Shown here: positions 13,754 to 15,578 of the stretch, piece by piece
Layout: the number at the start of each line of letters is the position of its first letter
How positions within the stretch are numbered: position 1 is the stretch's first letter
From: Clostridia bacterium
Lineage (GTDB): Bacteria > Bacillota > Clostridia > Oscillospirales > Acutalibacteraceae
DNA: 15,578 bases
Assembly (NCBI GenBank): GCA_900755895.1
Contig: CAAEIG010000105.1
Coordinates: forward strand, 1-15,578
Reading direction: 5' to 3'
Translations under genes and position numbers: made by a program
The notes under the pieces: model-generated
The model's input: the letters and a program-made list of their open reading frames with translations, nothing else
The model's database searches: none
What the model was told of the DNA's origin: nothing

Positions 13754-15141
13754 TCACCTTCGACCATGTGACGTACACCTATGAGGGGCAGACGGTGCCC
13801 AGCCTTCGGGACTGCTCTTTTACCGTGGGACCGGGAGAACTGATCCTTTTCACCGGCGAGAGCGGGTGCGGCAAAACCACGATCATTAAGCTCATCAACG
13901 GGCTGCTCCAGCATGGCGGAGGCGGGGCTTTGGAAGGCGCCGTCACAGTGGGCGGCCGGGATGTGGCTGGGACGCCCCTGTGGGAGCTGGCGCAAACTGT
14001 GGGCTCCGTATTTCAGAACCCCAAGTCTCAGTTCTTCAATCTGGACACCACCGGCGAGGTACTCTTTGGCCTGGAGAGCCGGGGCGCCTCTCAGGAGGAA
14101 ATGTCCCGGGCCCTGGATTCCGCCGCCCAGGTCTGCGGCGTGGGCCCGCTCTTGGATCGGAATATCTTTGCTCTGTCCGGCGGGGAGAAGCAGCGCATCG
14201 CCTGTGCCAGCGCGTGGGCCATGGGACCGGAGGTGTTTGTGCTGGATGAGCCCTCCTCCAATCTGGACGGCGAGGGCATCTGCCAACTGAGGGACATTCT
14301 GAGGCGGCTGAAAGCAGCGGGGAAAACCGTCCTGGTGGCGGAGCACCGTCTGTGGTACGCTGCCGACCTGGCTGATCGGGTGTTCTATCTGCGAGAAGGG
14401 CAGCTGGAGCAGATTTACGCCGGTGCGGAGTTCCTGGCTTTGCCGGAAGAGAAACGGCGTTCCATGGGTCTGCGGAGTTTGACGGAGGTGCCGCTGCCGG
14501 AGCCGCGCCTGACAGCGGAAACGGGCGGCCTGACGGTACGAGGCCTTCGGGCCTCCTACGGCGGCAGAGCAGTCTGGCAGGATGTGTCCTTTACCGCACC
14601 CATGGGACAGATTACAGCCATTACCGGTCACAACGGGGCGGGCAAGACCACTTTGGCCCGATGCCTGTGCGGTTTGATGAAAGAGCAGGCCGGGACAATC
14701 CTGTGGGCCGGAAGCCCCTTGGGCCGAAAAGAAAGACGGCGAAAGGCTTTCCTCATCATGCAGGATGTGAACCTCCAGCTTTTTGGGGACAGCGTGCTGG
14801 CGGAAGCGAGGCTGGGCAACACAGCCACAGAGCAGGAGGCTCTGGCCGCCCTGGGGCGGATGGATCTGGCCCAGTACGCCCAGGCGCACCCGTTGGCGCT
14901 CTCCGGCGGACAGAAGCAGCGTCTTGCCATTGTGGACGGCTGCCTCAGCGGAAAAGAGTTGCTGATCTTCGACGAACCCACCAGCGGTCTGGACTACGCC
15001 CACATACTGGAGGTGAGCAGGCTCCTCCAGGAGTTGGCGGAACAGGGGCTGTGCGTGGTGGTCATCACCCATGACGGGGAGTTCCTGCGGGAAAGCGGCG
15101 CCCAGACGGCGGAGTGGGCGCCAAAGGAACGGCACCAGTAG
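13750..15141 (+). CDS. ECF transporter energising protein EcfA, two fused ATPase domains (locus 2)
   Basis: A 463-residue tandem ATPase. Domain 1: Walker A GESGCGKT (37-44), LSGGEKQ (142-148), D166/E167, H199. Domain 2: Walker A GHNGAGKTT (293-301), LSGGQKQ (384-390), D408/E409, H441. Both sites are complete. The frame is open from 13714, but GTG 13750 (VITFDHVTY, matching MIRIDHVTF of locus 1) has AAGGGGG about 8 nt upstream and overlaps the EcfT stop. The locus 1 homologue also starts with GTG. It is about 27 residues shorter than the locus 1 protein, mostly at the C-terminus. Confidence 0.93.
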   Translation: MITFDHVTYTYEGQTVPSLRDCSFTVGPGELILFTGESGCGKTTIIKLINGLLQHGGGGALEGAVTVGGRDVAGTPLWELAQTVGSVFQNPKSQFFNLDTTGEVLFGLESRGASQEEMSRALDSAAQVCGVGPLLDRNIFALSGGEKQRIACASAWAMGPEVFVLDEPSSNLDGEGICQLRDILRRLKAAGKTVLVAEHRLWYAADLADRVFYLREGQLEQIYAGAEFLALPEEKRRSMGLRSLTEVPLPEPRLTAETGGLTVRGLRASYGGRAVWQDVSFTAPMGQITAITGHNGAGKTTLARCLCGLMKEQAGTILWAGSPLGRKERRRKAFLIMQDVNLQLFGDSVLAEARLGNTATEQEALAALGRMDLAQYAQAHPLALSGGQKQRLAIVDGCLSGKELLIFDEPTSGLDYAHILEVSRLLQELAEQGLCVVVITHDGEFLRESGAQTAEWAPKERHQ

Positions 15142-15175
15142 TATTTACATCCATACAGCGGAAGGAGGCTCACCC

Positions 15176-15544
15176 ATGGCATTGCACGCATCCGGCGAGG
15201 ACTATCTGGAGGCCATCCTTGTTCTCCATAAGAAGATGGGCATGGTGCGCTCCGTGGATGTGGCCCGGCACATGGAGGTGTCCAAGCCAAGCGTGTGCCA
15301 TGCGGTGGCGACCCTGCGGGACAGGGGCTTCCTGACGATGGACAGCGACTATTTCCTGCATCTGACCGATGTGGGTCGGGAAGTGGCGGAGCAGATTTAC
15401 GAAAAACACCGCTTCTTTACCGAGCGCCTGATTGCAGCAGGTGGGGACCCAGAAACAGCGGAACGGGACGCCTGCCGAATCGAGCACGTTATCAGCGAGG
15501 AGAGCTTCCGACGACTAAAGGCGGTTGCAGAACAAAAGCAATAA
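15176..15544 (+). CDS. DtxR/MntR-family metal-dependent regulator
   Basis: A 122-residue winged-helix regulator (HTH around VDVARHMEVSKPSVCHAVATLRD, 27-49) with a short dimerisation domain and no C-terminal SH3-like domain, so MntR-sized. Likely metal ligands by family alignment: D9 and E12 (as D8/E11 in MntR), H78, C100, E103 and H104. C100 sits where DtxR has Cys102 and MntR has Glu99 (ACRIEHV here, ACRWEHV in DtxR), so the site mixes manganese-type and iron-type features. ATG 15176 has AAGGAGG 7 nt upstream and lies 34 nt after the EcfA stop, last gene of the operon. Probably represses its own operon through the GTTAG-N6-CTAAC sites when metal is plentiful. Confidence 0.88.
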   Translation: MALHASGEDYLEAILVLHKKMGMVRSVDVARHMEVSKPSVCHAVATLRDRGFLTMDSDYFLHLTDVGREVAEQIYEKHRFFTERLIAAGGDPETAERDACRIEHVISEESFRRLKAVAEQKQ

Positions 15545-15556
15545 GTAAAGCAAAGG

Positions 15557-15578
15557 GAGGGCCGTGCTTGCGGCTCTC
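15557..15578 (+). terminator. Probable terminator hairpin after the regulator, cut by window end
   Basis: GAGGGCCG (15557-15564), a TGCTTG loop and CGGCTCTC (15571-15578) pair with one G-U wobble, 12 bp after the regulator stop. The window ends at the base of the stem, so a following T-tract cannot be seen. Confidence 0.45.

Noticed and set aside
13678..15135. 485-codon open frame on the minus strand
   Set aside because: It is antisense to the EcfA gene with all ATPase motifs; long antisense frames are common in GC-rich genes and the translation has no domain-like pattern.

Overview
The window looks like chromosome from an anaerobic, probably gut-dwelling Clostridia (Oscillospiraceae/Lachnospiraceae type). 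Strong AGGAGG ribosome sites, consensus sigma-A promoters, fused two-domain EcfA proteins, a TnpV gene and large serine recombinase debris all point that way. I cannot name a species.

Layout. Two related but clearly diverged loci sit head to tail around a scrap of mobile DNA. Locus 1 (1-7608) is a tightly packed minus-strand operon: S component (5829-6413), EcfT (5089-5829), dual-ATPase EcfA (3604-5076), two exporter-fold ABC half-transporters (1862-3607 and 111-1847), then the start of a DtxR/MntR-type metalloregulator that leaves the window (1-99). An AraC-family regulator (6616-7608) is divergent from it. The mobile scrap (about 7650-9246, genes on minus) holds tnpV, the C-terminal third of a large serine recombinase, and a cysteine-rich ORF running into a truncated replication-initiator gene. 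Locus 2 (9247-15578) holds the 3' end of an ABC half-transporter gene cut off at its Walker B motif, an intact partner half-transporter (9524-11278), a convergent AraC regulator (11312-12271, minus), then a plus-strand operon: S component (12462-13064), EcfT (13061-13753), EcfA (13750-15141) and a complete DtxR/MntR-like regulator (15176-15544).

How it may work. Each locus pairs an ECF importer (S + T + dual ATPase) with a heterodimeric exporter-fold ABC transporter of the kind that in YbtPQ and IrtAB imports iron-siderophores. Each also has an AraC-type activator and a DtxR-type metal sensor. My inference is uptake of a metal chelate (siderophore, heme or another metallophore) under both a ligand-responsive activator and a metal-responsive repressor. 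The substrate cannot be read from sequence.

The strongest new observation is that the two AraC/S intergenic regions share one control architecture although the genes have diverged. Both have an identical 18-bp block containing TTTGGAGCCAAA about 50-60 bp upstream of the S-gene start site. Both have an extended -10 at 37-38 bp from that palindrome. Both have an inverted repeat GGTTAG-N6-CTAAC exactly 7 bp after the -10, where a repressor would cover the start site. A second point of interest is that the ABC gene of locus 2 is broken at a GA dinucleotide, the target type of TnpX-like serine recombinases, and its 5' part is missing from the window. Locus 1 (lower GC) may therefore be, or have travelled with, the cargo of an element that landed in locus 2.

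No tRNA, rRNA, CRISPR array or recognisable riboswitch was seen. No gene-free stretch exceeds 300 bases.
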